Origin: Rhytidiadelphus loreus
Lineage: Eukaryota; Streptophyta; Bryopsida; Hypnales; Hylocomiaceae
DNA: 64,000 bases
Reading direction: 5' to 3'
NCBI GenBank assembly: GCA_947034895.1
Contig: OX344761.1
Location: 79,297,839-79,361,838 of the forward strand
The position numbers and the translations under genes are program-made. Positions 24,124 to 37,520 of the stretch are shown here, piece by piece. A model generated the notes under the pieces. The model made no database searches. It was not told the origin of the DNA and saw only the letters and a list, made by a program, of their open reading frames with translations. Positions within the stretch are counted from its first letter, which is position 1, and every line of letters begins with the position of its first letter.

Positions 24124-27100
24124 CTAAATTTGCGCTGATGCCTGAATTAGAGGCTCCATCAGACCTTGCAAGGACTGCAAATGATATTGAAGCTTCACCT
24201 CTGTTCCAACACGGTCCCTTAGAATTGATACCTGTAGAAAGTCATTACCATGTTAAAGCTTGATCAAAATTTTAGGACGCGTAAGAGCTGGAGAGTCCAA
24301 ATACATGCATTCCTCGTACCAGCTCTAGGACATCACAACATGGAAACGTAGGGATATTAGCGATGAAAGTACTTACCAAATGTGATATTGACGGCGACAT
24401 ACCAAGAGACTCCGAATACAAATCAAGAACTAAGTGAGTGACTGGAATCAGAAGCCTTGTCTGCTTCGGCATCACAATATATCTGCTCATCATCACAGGA
24501 AGCAAAGGAAGTTAAGCAGAACATAAAACAGTCACGAGAGCATGGAATCTGAGTTCAAAAGTAACAACGCTAAGGATCAGAACAAACAGTACTTGGAACA
24601 CATGATTTCTCAGACTTTTGTTCCAGCATATCTTACTTGGAGAGAAATTCGAGTAGGGGTTCAAGAGAGGGCGCATCGCGATTTGAAATAGCTTTCACCA
24701 GTCCACGTCGAGCCACCAACTCCTCCATCACAGCTATGATGATCTGTACAGATTAAAAAGTGATTACTCGAGTCTATACTTAAGAGCTGCCTTTACAAGC
24801 TTGCTATGTTTCAAGTGTTCTGCAGAGCTGTAACGTACTACCAAATGGGTACTGGATTTTCATACTACAAAAAGAACATTACGCTAGTGATATGCCCAGA
24901 TTGAGTTAGAAAGAAAGAGTAATAACCTTGAGATCTGATGTTGACAGCGCCGCAGAGAGAGCTTCCCTGTACATGAACTTCCGCAGGAACTTATCTCGAG
25001 CATTAACTTTTTGCCTTTGTGGTCGAACTAGTACATGATCACCTTCCTGATTAGACATATATAAGTCCAGGTCAGTATATGTGACGTTCTCTGTGAGGGT
25101 ACATCAACCTCAATTACTATCACCCTTCATAGAAAGAAAGAGTAATAACAAGCCTTTAACGAAACTGTAGATTATCCAGGATCGAACTTCAACACAATTC
25201 AAACTACACCTGAAACCATGAAAAGCAATCACCACAAGCTCTAATCACCCACGAATTTTGCACGTAAAACTTAGATGCCAACAGCTACCAACAAAGGAAG
25301 ATAAACCTAGACATAGATACAATTGAATAAAAAGGATTCGTTGAAAACAAAGACTTCACAGAGAGAACCCATATGTAACTGACCGTTGCGTTTTCTGAGC
25401 GGCCTCGCAAAAAGTAGCGGAAATTATTTGGGCGTAATTGCCTTGCTTTCTTAGGCCTTGAAGTATCCAGTAAAGACTTCGGTTTCTCCTCCTTTGCCTT
25501 AAGTTTGGTTACTTTCCTCTTCCGGATGAAAAGCATCCCTGAGGCAGTCCCCACTGCCAAAGTTTGAGATGATGCCGAAAAACCCATGCTCAAGAGCGGA
25601 TGTGGATACTTAGCAGCATGTGTGACCTAAAAAGCGTTCAATGTTTTCGATTTAGAACAAGCGCACGCACCTTGAGAGGATGGGAAATAAAATAGTAACC
25701 GAGCAAAACAACCGCAAACTCAGGGAGGTGAGCCAAAAGATGCTCCCGAACTAGATATTCAGGCCTTCCATGGAACCTTGTGATTACAAAAGTAAACCCA
25801 CAAGCCTAGCCTCCAGAATTCCCAATGATACACTAACGAAGCAGGATTACGCTCGTTGCTCTTTGGTCGGCATATAACTCACAAAAACTGATCACACGAC
25901 GAAGAGAGAATGGCATGAAAATACCTTAAAATTACTCAAATCAAAGACTCTGACATGGCCATCCAAAGAAGATGTCAAAAGCCTTGAACCATCTTCCTCG
26001 AGTGCGGAGGAGTCACGCGGAGCAGTCATAGTGAGTGATGTCACAGTTTTCTGGTGATTGCCCAACGTTTGAATCTGCCTTCCTCCACCTACTATATCCC
26101 ATATTTTTACTTCAGTGCCCCCGGCAGAAGCCAGCAAGCCTCCTGATGGGAAGAAAAGCACATCTTCCAATGGCTTCCCATGCTATACAACCACACGATA
26201 GAAAGAGAAACATATCAACATAGCCCGTAAATTCCTAGTAGAATGTAAACTTATTTTTGCTCATTTTTGCTGACGGTCATCTAAATTACGACTTATATGA
26301 TAACTGGCAAAAGACCTGCAAATATTCATTTACAAATGAAGTCAGGTATCATGAGATAAAATTCGAACCTCCAGTTGCAAGACACATTTAGGGGTGCGTA
26401 TATCCCAAAGACGAACTGAATGATCATATGATCCAGTAGCCCTGCAGCACCAACCAATCTTGTTTTGAGCACAAGAAGATTCCAAGAAGAACATAGTTCC
26501 ATAACCAGCGACGATAAGAACCACATTCAATAAAAAATATACACCAACTAGAAAACGTACCAGAGGTCACTGCTTGAAGGGCTAGCAGCACCACACCGAA
26601 CGTAATCGGTATGACCCTCCAACGTTGACAACGGTTCCTGAGACACGAATAATAGTATAGCATCAGAGAGGTTTCGGATAAACAGACAGAGAGAGATACC
26701 ATTCCATGCAATCAACCCATGCATGCCGGCAGAAAGGACGCTGACATCCCGTGTTTATACATCGGCCTCCAGTCATCAGTGCATCAAATATCCACATCCA
26801 ATACTAATTTATGTCTAGCAGAAATCAATGGGGTAGAACAATCTCATGACAGTGCCTAGTGAAAGAAGACATACCGAAGTGGCAACATCCCACCACCGCA
26901 CGGTGCGGTCATCACCTGCCGACAAAATGTGCAGCTTGTCCTGGGGAGCATACCGAACCCAGTGGACCGCCCTACACAGACCCAAGGATACTCAGCTTTG
27001 TCTGAAGAAATTTGAAGCTGAGCAACTTGAGGCACCAGATATGTTTGCTTTCCCATTGAAAGCATAGACTTCCTACTACAAAGATTTTAAAAATATACCT

Positions 27101-28344
27101 CATTTTGTCCTCTTGCTTTTTTCCTTTCATTCTTCAACCTATTACTATCAAACTAACATTAACAAATTCGCATCACCGGTTGAGGTCTGGCCAATACAAT
27201 GACTAGCAACCAAATCCTGAGTCGTAATTGCTGGGCATCATACGCTAAAACGTTACTAGCATCTCTAGCACCATCATGAACAGATACTCGAAAATTTTCG
27301 ATGCTAAGCTGCAAACAGCAAACACACTAGAGTGACAGAAACTGCAGATCACGCACCCTTTGTGCCCCTTCAGTTGTCGCAGAATTTGACGGCTGCCCAA
27401 ATCGAATACCTGCGATTCCATAACTCGTTTCACTAATCTCAAAAGGTAAAATGCTCTAAAACAGCACACGCTCTGAAAGCGTGCCCGAGTCAAATCCAAC
27501 GTATGGAGTGATAATGAATTCTCCAATATGCAGATATTGTACATTTAAGGGAAGGGAAGCCTTATAAACACCGTGTTTGTAGGCTTTGAAAAATCATAAC
27601 TAACTCCAGAAGAATCCAAAAAAATATAAAACAATTTGGGTTGGATGCCTAGTATCACGACAGACTTAATACCTGTACAATTCCTGTTTCGCCACCGGCT
27701 GCAAGGAGCTGGCCATCTGATCGGAAGGTTCCCGAGTATGCCTACAGAAAAGAGAATTCAAAAATTACAAATTAACCTCATGACCTAAACACGAAACCTG
27801 AATCTCTAAAAATGACCAGTCGTTCCTTGCAAAACATGCACAAACCGAAACTGTATTCTAATGCAAAATCCAGAAAATCACTAAGCAGACAGATTGCTCT
27901 ACTTCCTCAGAAATACCAATGCGATACTAAGAGAAAACACGACAGGTTCAGACACGCACCACATCAGAGAACCGTGAAATAGTCTTCTTCACCTCTCCCG
28001 TGATTCCATCATAGATAGTAACCTGAAATAGACCAAATCATTCACACAATAATTAGTTCACCACTAGCCATTGAACGAAACGACTACAATTGCAATGGCG
28101 ACACAAAATCGTACAAGAGTTGAAATATAAATAGTTTCCAAAATCGTACTCTAGTTGACGATGAGACCGCAAAATCGTGGTGATCGACTGGAGAGAAATC
28201 GATCGACGTGACAGCGGCAATGTGTTGAGGCGTGTTCAGAAGCTTGAAGGCTTTCCAGAAGCGGGCATCAGCAGTGAGTGGGTTTTTGGAAGCCGGATAC
28301 GCCTTGGCTTTCACGGGCACGTAATCTTTCCGACCCCCATCCAT
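24124..28344 (-). CDS. UTP15: U3 small nucleolar RNA-associated protein 15 (SSU processome WD40 protein)
   Basis: Thirteen exons on the minus strand: 28344-28150, 28022-27960, 27741-27673, 27409-27357, 26971-26875, 26637-26561, 26441-26369, 26182-25925, 25626-25384, 25046-24927, 24743-24637, 24482-24377 and 24231-24124. Together they encode 522 aa, the usual length for UTP15. The N-terminal region carries WD40 repeats: AAVTSIDFSP, SGTFRSDGQLLAAGGETGIV, LKGHKGAVHWV followed by LSAGDDRTVRWWD, LEGHTDYVRCGAAS, ATGSYDHSVRLWDIR, VLFFPSGGLLASAGGTEVKI and LLTSSLDGHVRVFDL. A C-terminal helical UTP15 domain follows (VNARDKFLRKFMYREALSAA, then SLEPLLEFLSK). UTP15 belongs to the UTP-A (t-UTP) subcomplex, which supports pre-rRNA transcription and early 18S processing in the nucleolus; the Arabidopsis orthologue is SLOW WALKER1. 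Exon phases agree throughout. Telo-box motifs lie upstream. Confidence 0.93.
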
Positions 28345-28469
28345 TGTAAATCCTTTCCTGAAGCAGAAATGTTCTCTCCTCTGAAAATTCTCACAACGAG
28401 CGCAATTCGTGTTGCGCCATCGCGGACGGAGCTCGAAAGCGAAAATCTCAGGGTCCTGGTGTGAAGCGG

Positions 28470-28572
28470 GAATTAGGGTTTAGGGTTTAAGGTTTAGGGC
28501 AAGGACTGCGAGTCTTGTTCACACGACGGGGATGAAGCAGAGGCTAAACTGGGGTTAAACCCTAAATCATTG
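28470..28572 (-). promoter_or_regulatory. Telo-box cluster upstream of UTP15
   Basis: About 130-155 bp upstream of the UTP15 ATG, at 28472-28499, lie three near-consecutive TTAGGG/TTTAGGG-type units, read as AAACCCTAA on the gene strand. Another AAACCCTAAA is at 28557-28566. Telo-boxes are enriched in promoters of plant ribosomal-protein and ribosome-biogenesis genes, which fits the product. Confidence 0.65.
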
Positions 28573-31500
28573 AACTCGATTAACTCGGAAGAATTCTTGG
28601 AAGGTATGAAGGGGAATGTAGATTTGGCACTTTGGGGGAATAAATTATGAGCTAAAAAGAATTTAGACTCTAGATCTTTATTTTTGCAATTTTTTCTTTT
28701 TCTTCTTATCTCTTATATCACATGTAATGACTCTCTAAGTCGTCACGTCTCACATTGCATTGTCTCACAACACAGCTAACTCGCTCTAAATTTGCACATT
28801 CGCAATGCACATGAATTGATTTAGAATCTAATATGAAAATCATGAAATATTGAGTGTCCAAATGGTCACATTGCTAAAGAATAGTCAAAAATAACTTTTT
28901 CAACATACTTGGAAGTACTTCATATGATTTCAATACTTGCCAAAGAAGACTCTTGAAGACATTTGTAATCTAATAGTGGATGCTAGGACTCTTAGGGATA
29001 AATCACATGAATCCTTTTTTTTTTAATTTTGTATATTTTTTCTTAAATCTTTGCATGAAGGCATTCTCAACTTCAATAACCAAATATGTTCTTTACATTG
29101 GTAACATCACATTGGTCATAAAGAAACATTATCTTTAAAAGATTTAGGTACCCTTTGGATGAATGAAAGGATATTCAATCAAAGTATTAGCATGAAGCAC
29201 TCTATTCATCATTCAAAATATTCTAGAGTGCTTAGGGGTTAATTTCAATTCAGGGTCTTTAGAAGCATTGAATGCAATTAGTTGAATTAGATGAATGTGA
29301 AATAGGTTTAAAGGTTTAAAATTACTTGTTCTCTTAATTGTGATCCCAAGTTTTGTAAGTTGTATATTTCTAAATAAATCACTATTGTAGAATTATTGTA
29401 GTGACGTCTTCAAGCACTCAACGTATGTGCAAATATTATGTAGGGGTTTCTAGTTTTCCAATGTTATATAATTTTTTATGACAAAATACTACCATTGGGT
29501 AGGGTTTAGGGATTTATTTATATGCTAGGATGTGAACTAGGAGGAGATTCCCTATGCCCCTAAACTCATATCTTATGGAGAATTTTTGTAGACATTTCAA
29601 GATGTATTGAACCATGTATTGAACCAATTATCACTTGTTTCGATTGTGATATCAAATTTTGTAAATTGTACATTTCTCATAAACCATTCCTCTAGTGACA
29701 AAAACCGAAATATTTTTTTTCAAAGTTTTCAATTGGAATTTCAATTGGGGTGTTTTTCTTAACAAAATTATTTGGATGAAGTTCATCATTAATAAATTGA
29801 ACTTTGGGAATAGACTCCCAATGGTGAGCATATGGTTTTGTTATACATGACATAGAATGTAGGCATGAACATTTTGATATGAGTGAACTTGTTTAAAACT
29901 TTTCCCCATAGTTTATTCATAGAAAGGAATAGTTTTTCACTTGAATAATCTTTCATACTTTAATGACAATGTCTTTTATTGATATCAAGTTTTTTCATTT
30001 TTCATTTTATTCTTGTTGTAGACAAAATTGTTATGTAATTTTGAAAATAAGTACACACAAATTTTTGGATTTTAGACTTACTTTCAGAAAAGAAAAGAAA
30101 ATCATTGTCCACCAATACAACTTTTAAACTTTAAAAATCCATAGACTAGAAATTGACAAATATTTGCAAAACTGCCAAAATCAATACTTTCTAAAATAAA
30201 AGGGCTATTTATTATGTTATATTCATTTTTTAGAATTTATAAATGTAAAATTTTATTTTTGACTGGTACAAGAATTACATACAAGAAATTCGAGGTTTGA
30301 AAAAAATTATTGTGTGAAAACAAAACCTACAAAGTGAAGTAAAATGGGTTTTTTCCAAAAATACCCGAGTTTTTGACAATGTGGCTTTATCGGGCTTTTA
30401 AGCCCCATAACTCAAATTTTGTTTGGAAAGAGTATTTAGAAACTTCATATTAGAGTATTTCAAAGCAAAACAATGTTGTGCTTTGCTTGTACAAGTTAGG
30501 GCCCCCAAACCAAAAATATGCATAACTTCTGTTTCAACTATTGACTTGTCATAAACTGAATGAGATTCTTTAAAAGTTTGCTTGTTTTCCTACTCTCAAA
30601 AAAATAATAGAAAGAAAATTAACATAACTATATGTTACCTCATTTTGGTTGTTCAAATTTCTCAATCCAATTTTTGCTTGCATGTAGCTTTACGGGTTAG
30701 AATTTAAAAAATAATCAAATAATCCTTACGTCTACTATTTACTCATTTAATTAAATTTTTTGTCAAATTAGGTCAAATCAACATCTTGAGTAGAAGTAAC
30801 ACAAAATATTATTATCAAACACATTTATTTTTATACCCCAAATCATGTTTGGAAATTGAAAAATCTTTCACAATTTGAGTTTCATCAATATAACTGAAAT
30901 TTGATTCAACTAGTTTGTTTCGAAATTTTGAATTTCAAGTATGTATCTTTCAAAGAATTAATGTCACTTTTGAGAGGATATTACAGGTTCAATACCCACT
31001 CGACTACCCACTCACTTAATAAGTGAGTAAATTAATAATACTTTTTCATTACCCTCAATCTATATTGTTTTCAAACATCCTAGATTACAATCAACATGGG
31101 ATTAACAACCATATCCCATATGACCATATCTTGTGATGATATTAAAAATGATATTTTATTCTTTTTAGATTGGTTGAATCAACTATATGTGTTGTAAACT
31201 CTAGTCTTTGTACAAAAAGCTAAACATAAAAATGCATCCAATATAAAAATGGAATGCATTATCCTATTCAAAAAATTAATATTTCAAATGCAAGATCATC
31301 AAGATGCCGTAACAATGGTTCAAGTTGCAGCTTATACTCTTTCTAAAATGGTTAATGTAATTCCATGCTTTCAATTCCAAAAAATATTCAAATATCGTGA
31401 GAAGTAATTAACACCATTTGCATGTTTGTCAAATTGTAAATATTTTAAATTCTGTAAATGTCTACTTCCTTCAATTTTTGTGTACAACAATCTAAAATGA

Positions 31501-31886
31501 TGTCTACTAATATTCTAGGAGCTAAAAGTTTTTTTGGAGTTATAAAAATTGACAAAATATAAAGAAATTCCAAAGTATGGTGCACAAAATCAAGTTTTAG
31601 ACATGGCTAACTTTGAAATTTATTTCCTTTCAAATCACAACTAATTATTTCTTCAAACTTCCATAGTGATGTGTTTTATATTGCATACTACAAATTTATA
31701 TATCTACTTTTGGACTTTGTCCATTGATGCCTATGGTATGGTTGTTTGAATGCAAAATTTTCAAATTCATACTTAGTTTTATTCATCATTGTAAACATGA
31801 ATTTTAGAAATTATCAATGCCATTAAGTTTAATAAAATATTTATATATCTTTGTAATTTTACTAGAAAGATACAAATATCTTGTAA
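28573..31886. other. AT-rich intergenic region
   Basis: No open frame or RNA gene is supportable. A lone TTAA-element-type terminus, GTGCTTAGGGGTTAA, ends at 29242 without a recognisable partner. The rest is low-complexity AT-rich sequence that may be decayed transposon. Confidence 0.5.
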
Positions 31887-34800
31887 CACTAGAAGAAACC
31901 CACGCTTTTTGTAACATGCCTATAACGTGGTAGGCATGTTTGTATGGACATTAGATGCGTCAACTTGGATATCAAAAAAAATGTGTCAGGATTGACAAGC
32001 CGAAAAACATGCAAAATTACAGAAAACATAATAAGATTTGAAGAAGATTTAGGAGGATGTCTTAGAAAACATGGTCTTTTAAAATGTTAAGAAGTTGCCA
32101 TGTGGCTGCCACATGTGCACCACCTCAGCGATGACAGGGCAGTGAATGCCACATAAGCTACTTTTTCATCCATTCTTTGGATGATGTTAGCCATGACATC
32201 ACTACCACATGTCAACTTTGTAGTAGTTCAGAATTTTGACATATTCATTGTATTGTGTCCAATCTGAAGTCCAAAAAGACATCTTCTGGGACATGCACAT
32301 GTTTCCTTTGATGTTTACAATTAAATCATTTGCATTAACACTTATGCTATGGCATGTCCTTTGCAAAATGGATGTCCACCAAGACATCCACATGTTTTTT
32401 GGGACATCAACTACAACATCCACATATTTTCTAAGACATCAATTGAGATAACCAACTACATTCATACACAATACACCATATTTCTTGCACAATATAGAAT
32501 ACAACATACATTAAAAATATAACATACATTATACAACATACAACAAGTACAATACACCATACAAGATACACTATATTTGGGAATTTATTATGAGTATATT
32601 GAAATGAAAACACACGCTTATATAGAAGTGGGGTGGTAGGAAGTATGGCAAACCATATGGGATATGTAGAACGTGTAGTTTGTATTAAAAGTAAAATTTC
32701 AAAGATGAACATGAGATGAACACGGCAATGCCTCATTTGATGTCTATGAAAACATTTAGATGTCTCAATAGACATTGCAAAAATGTCTCTAGAGACATTT
32801 GATTTGATATCCCTAGAAAACAACTCAAAAAACATGTAGACATCTTAGTCAATGTCTCAAAAAATAGAATAAAAATTCTCAAATGTTGTAGAAGTATATA
32901 TAAACTTTTTCATAAATTCTCAAATGTTGTAGATTTTTAATTACAACATTACAACCATTGGATTTTCATTTTTCAATTCCATAAATAAATTGTTAACAAT
33001 TTAGTATTTTGAATCATTCCCTACATCTTTCTACTTACTATTTTTTTCCTATATGTTTTACAATTCAAAAAAAACTAAATTTTTTAAAGCATGTAGCCAA
33101 CTTAACTTGAAGAATGATTCCACAGAGTTGCAACCATTTTGGACAATTTTTCATAACGATCTGACCTTGTGAAGTGCATCTGCCCAGATTTTTGCAGGGG
33201 CAAAAAAAAGAATTTTGTCACTTCAAACTCTAATATCTTACAATCTACAAGGTAGAAATTTCTGAAATTTTTTGCACATCTTCTCAAACTAGCATACTAC
33301 AAGATTGTATGGTTACATGTGTCAAAAAAAGTTTTTTTTAAAGAAATTTGGTACTTATATAAAAAATGACAGTTTTTGAGCATTTTTGGTGATAACATAG
33401 TCAAGGAACTTTAGGGGTTAAGTTATTTCAACCTAACTTTGAATTAGAGTTGAATTTTATTAAAATTGTTTTCTCATTTCTCCCAATTTATTGGCTCCAT
33501 CCAAAAAGCGAAAATGCAGACGTTATTAAAGGTCGCTCTTGGTGTAATGTTGACCAGGTACAGAGTTTTTTTTTAGTTGAAAGCGTCATGGATTATCGTA
33601 GGTAAATGAGAAAAAAAGTGGCACATAAATGGGCCACAGGCCGCAAATTGTGCCACTTTTTTTTTCTTTTTTTTTCTTTTTGATTTTGATGAAATATTAA
33701 GTTTTCATCATAGTTATTGAATTTCATTGGAATTTAAATCACATTCAAAATCAAATTATACGTATTAAAATTTTCGATTGATTAAAATTCAAACTTTGAA
33801 TTTATACTCTATAAAAAACTCCAAATGATTTTGATAGATTTTGGAAGATTTTAAAATATTCTAATACAATTTGAATTGTGAAATCCCTAAAACATGAACT
33901 ATTTTCAAATGTCTTATTTTTAGTATTCTTGAAAATTGTTTTTCCTACTTTTTACAAATTAAAATATCAAAGTACCTATCTTCATGAGATTCTACACTTT
34001 TCCAGTTTTTCCACTCACAATTTTTTTTTATGCTATTCCTTCCTAGGGTATCTTTTTTGTAAAGGTGTATACATTGGACATATTTCTCATGTTTCTTTCA
34101 AATTGTTTTTCTAATAAAGAAGTATTTCAGCCAAAAATTATGAGGACTATGAAAATGCTACAAAAATAAGTTTTTTTTTCTTGCAATGACCCCAAAGTTT
34201 GTCTACACCTTTGTTCGTAGTATGTATCAAACTCCATCTATGTGTACAAAGCAAATGAGAGAAAATGTATTTCTTTTAAGAGATTTTGTATACTTTGAAA
34301 TTTTTTAAAAGATAGCAAGAGCACATGAAATGGAAGTCATCAATGTCAATTGATAGTGCAAGTATTATACAAAAGTAATTGAACCTAAAATGTACTGAAA
34401 TTGTGACATTTAATGTATGAAAAAACTTCTAATTTGTCTTACAGAAGAATGTAAAGTTCTAGAGATGCAACTCTTGTATGATATGCAAGGGTCAATGGCA
34501 TTAGAATGGATTACAAGAGAACTTCTATAGAAAAGTATATGAAATTAGATTGATCAAGAAGGTACATGAGGACCAATTAGAAAAAGATGAAATGTAGAAA
34601 AAATTGACTTATATATTTAAAATAATAAAAATAATAAATTATATATATATATGAAGAATAAAAAGATGTATGTGGAGTTCTTAAAAATCCATAGAAGGAG
34701 TTCCCTCCAATTGAAATTAACATTTGTTTGTAATGTTCTATTTCTTTTTTAAATTACCGAGAACACCAAATAGTTGGGTAGATTTTGGTATGATGCATGC

Positions 34801-36118
34801 ATTAAAAAAATTCATGTAATAAGTTTTTTAATACTACTATTGTCTTTGAAGAATATACCTGTCATGTATACGATTTTGGATTTTTTGTTGGAAGGGCTAC
34901 GAGCAATTTTTACATTATAGCAAATTACATTCATTGAGATTGAAGAAAAATGCATTATAAGTAATTATAATGAATGGTATATAATACGAGAGTTGCTTAT
35001 CTAGGTGTGAAATGGACTGTATAGTCCCCTTGTGGTATGAAATGGATATTGATTATGCTCAAACACACTTAATATTCAACTTGATTTGTGGATAGTTTTT
35101 CTAAAGAAAAAATGACATAGTCGCTTTTTCAAAACAAAGTTCTTTATTCAATCAATGACCAACACTAGAAGTGACGACAATGGAAGCCCTTCTTGTAGAT
35201 GCAGTGCAATAAAATCCCTCCATTGAATAGAAATAAAAACAAATGCTAGTAATTATTTTTTTGCACTTTCTAATTAAAAATATAGTGGAATCTTTCATCT
35301 TTTTAAATGGATGTCTTTTGTGGAAGGTGAGGGTTGACTTTTTGTTTGGATGAGCATCATATTTTCTTACAAAAATTACTTCTATGATACATTTATGAAC
35401 TATCAATATTGTAGTATTATATTGGGGATAGAAGAATTATTGTAAACAATTTGAATACAATAAAAATAAGAGTTCATTTATTCCTATAAGTTGTTGATGT
35501 ATATGAACATAATTTGAAAAGTCTGCACATGCTTTGAAGCTTCCAATACGACATATACACATGAATCGTAAGATCAGAAGTGAAGCGTAGTACATTGTAC
35601 TTGGCATATGAAATTCTAAAGGATTTAGACATATTTCCAATAATTATGTTTATGTACACACATGCTTATAGAAGAGATGCCAACAAATTTTGTGCTTCAT
35701 GAAATCCTAACTAAAAAATAGTGAATAGTAGCTTCATCATCTATTCATGAAAGGGTTTTTTGGAAGACTCCCAAGCAGCTACCCTTCTCCTATGATTTTC
35801 AGATTGGGTTAACATTTTACATGGATGTCCAATAACTCCTGGAAATTTACTTGTAGTGAAATTGATTGACTTTGCCAACATGGAATTGTCATATTGTTTT
35901 GCATATCACAAAAAATATGATAACATTTTTTTGGATGTATTGCAAAACATACTTGTTTTTTGTATAATGCCCATGTTTTTTCATAGACATGTACACGTTT
36001 TTTGCAATGTCCATCGGAATTTGCCACCCATTGGTTCAAACTTTGTGATGCCGTCCTGTCCGCAAAAACATACCGTGTTTTTTGTTGCCATCACAAAAAA
36101 CGCGGGTTTCTTATAGTG
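31887..36118. mobile_element. CACTA element, 4232 bp, non-autonomous, with TAA target duplication
   Basis: The left end is CACTAGAAGAAACCCACGC at 31887. The right end, read on the minus strand from 36118, is CACTATAAGAAACCCGCG. Both continue into a TTTTTGTRA motif. The flanks are TAA at 31884-31886 and TAA at 36119-36121, a 3 bp duplication as expected for CACTA (CMC/En-Spm) elements. Subterminal zones (about 32100-32870 and 35800-36110) are dense in short ACATGT, AGACATC and ATGTTTTTT motifs in both orientations, typical of CACTA subterminal repeats. The interior is AT-rich, has no transposase-like frame, and contains a fragment of a TTAA element at about 32930-33421. Confidence 0.88.
32930..33421 (+). 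mobile_element. Long-family TTAA element fragment nested in the CACTA element
   Basis: The right end is GGAACTTTAGGGGTTAA at 33421. Its reverse complement aligns with the start of 62289-63224 over several hundred bases, including CACCAAAAATGCTC, ATACAAGTACCAAA-like sequence, AAACTTTTTTTGACA and CTTACTATTTTTTTCCTATA. The left part is missing or overwritten. Confidence 0.65.
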
Positions 36119-36595
36119 TAAATTCTTAGTGAAAATCTCCTAAAAAGGTCATTACTTAAACTGTTATCTCTAGGACTATACTTAAAACACCCCTTTCTCT
36201 TGTAGTGATATATCTAGAAAAAACCATCAACATTTTATAATAGGTAACTTCCTTGAATGTGCATACAACAATATTCATCACCACTTATTTAGAAGCTTAG
36301 AGTTGGATTGAAATTGACTTCATAAGGAATGGATTAGTGGATGCTAAATGTATATTGCACTTGGTATTATAGGGTTAATAAATTATCTAATTATTTTACT
36401 TTTTGAAAAAAGAGATTCTAGATTTTCAATTAGCAAGCATTTTCTGAATGAACTATAAATTATCCAAGCACAAAAACATGGGGTCCAAAATTGACCCAAG
36501 GCTCTCAAAAATAGACATTGTACATTTTAGGCCAAAATATGCAGGAAGTGCTTATAAAAATTGGTTGCAGTTTGGTATATTTACCTTAACCTATT
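36119..36595. other. Spacer right of the CACTA element
   Basis: Contains a second CACTA-like terminus (CTCTTGTAGTGA near 36199) and a diverged copy of the dispersed repeat seen near 8600 and 15060 (GACATTGTACATTTTAGGCC at about 36515). No gene. Confidence 0.4.
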
Positions 36596-37520
36596 AATGC
36601 CAAAATCATTTCTTGAAATTTTGCATTTTTTTGAAAATATATCATAATTATATAAATATATTATTTTACTTATTTGGAAGAAACAACATGAATAAGTAAG
36701 AACTTTGGCGTTATGCAAGTTGCTATGGATTTAAAATCCTACACCATAACATTGCAAAAACTAACTCATTCTTCTCCCTAGAGCCCAAGGAATAGTGTGA
36801 TATACTTCCCTTAAATACTTGGATCGTACTTTAGCTATATTTCCAAGAGATTTGGAAGAAATGAGGCTCAAATGAGACTTCTACAATGACTACAATAGTG
36901 TCACTTTGATGACAAAAATTGCCCACTATTGGTGGGAAGCAAAAGGCCTTCCTAGCATTGGTAAACAATGTCATGCCAATACCTACAAGGCCAAGGTACA
37001 AAAGAATGTGAACATTGTATAACCAAGCAATGGTCTTGCCCATACTGGAAAGGTATTATATACCTAGGAAGGACTTGCTGGTTAATTCAAGAATTGGATT
37101 TGGTTGAAAAGCTATACAAGATAATTTGTTCACTATAGGGTTCTCTTTTCAAGGATGCAAAAGGGCCCCTTTCTTCATTGGTAACAATACTATACTTTGT
37201 TCATAATTTAGAAGATGTACTTTATAGAAAGTTCAAGGTAGCCTTCAACAATGTACAAATGGTGTACATTTTAGGAGATAGGCAATTTTAGAGCCCTATG
37301 CCATTTCAACTTCAAAATTTCATAACTAATTCCACAAAGCTCCAATATGCCAATTCCACTTGTCTTTCAAGGAAAATTTACTAAAAAATATTTCAAGAAG
37401 TTCCACCTCCCCCAAATTAAGTTTCAACTCTTAGGTGGGCAATTTATGGAGCTCCTACCTTAGAAGGATTCTCTATCATCTATTGGATGCTTAAAGTCTA
37501 CTATGTCCTTCTAGGGTTAA
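36596..37520. mobile_element. Candidate TTAA-flanked element, 925 bp
   Basis: The left end is TTAACCTATTAATGCC at 36596. The right end is ATGTCCTTCTAGGGTTAA at 37520; read outward-in on the minus strand this is TTAACCCTAGAAGGACAT. The size is close to the 936 bp long-family copy, but the ends are less similar to each other and the interior does not obviously match. Treat it as a separate subfamily or chance pairing. Confidence 0.4.
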
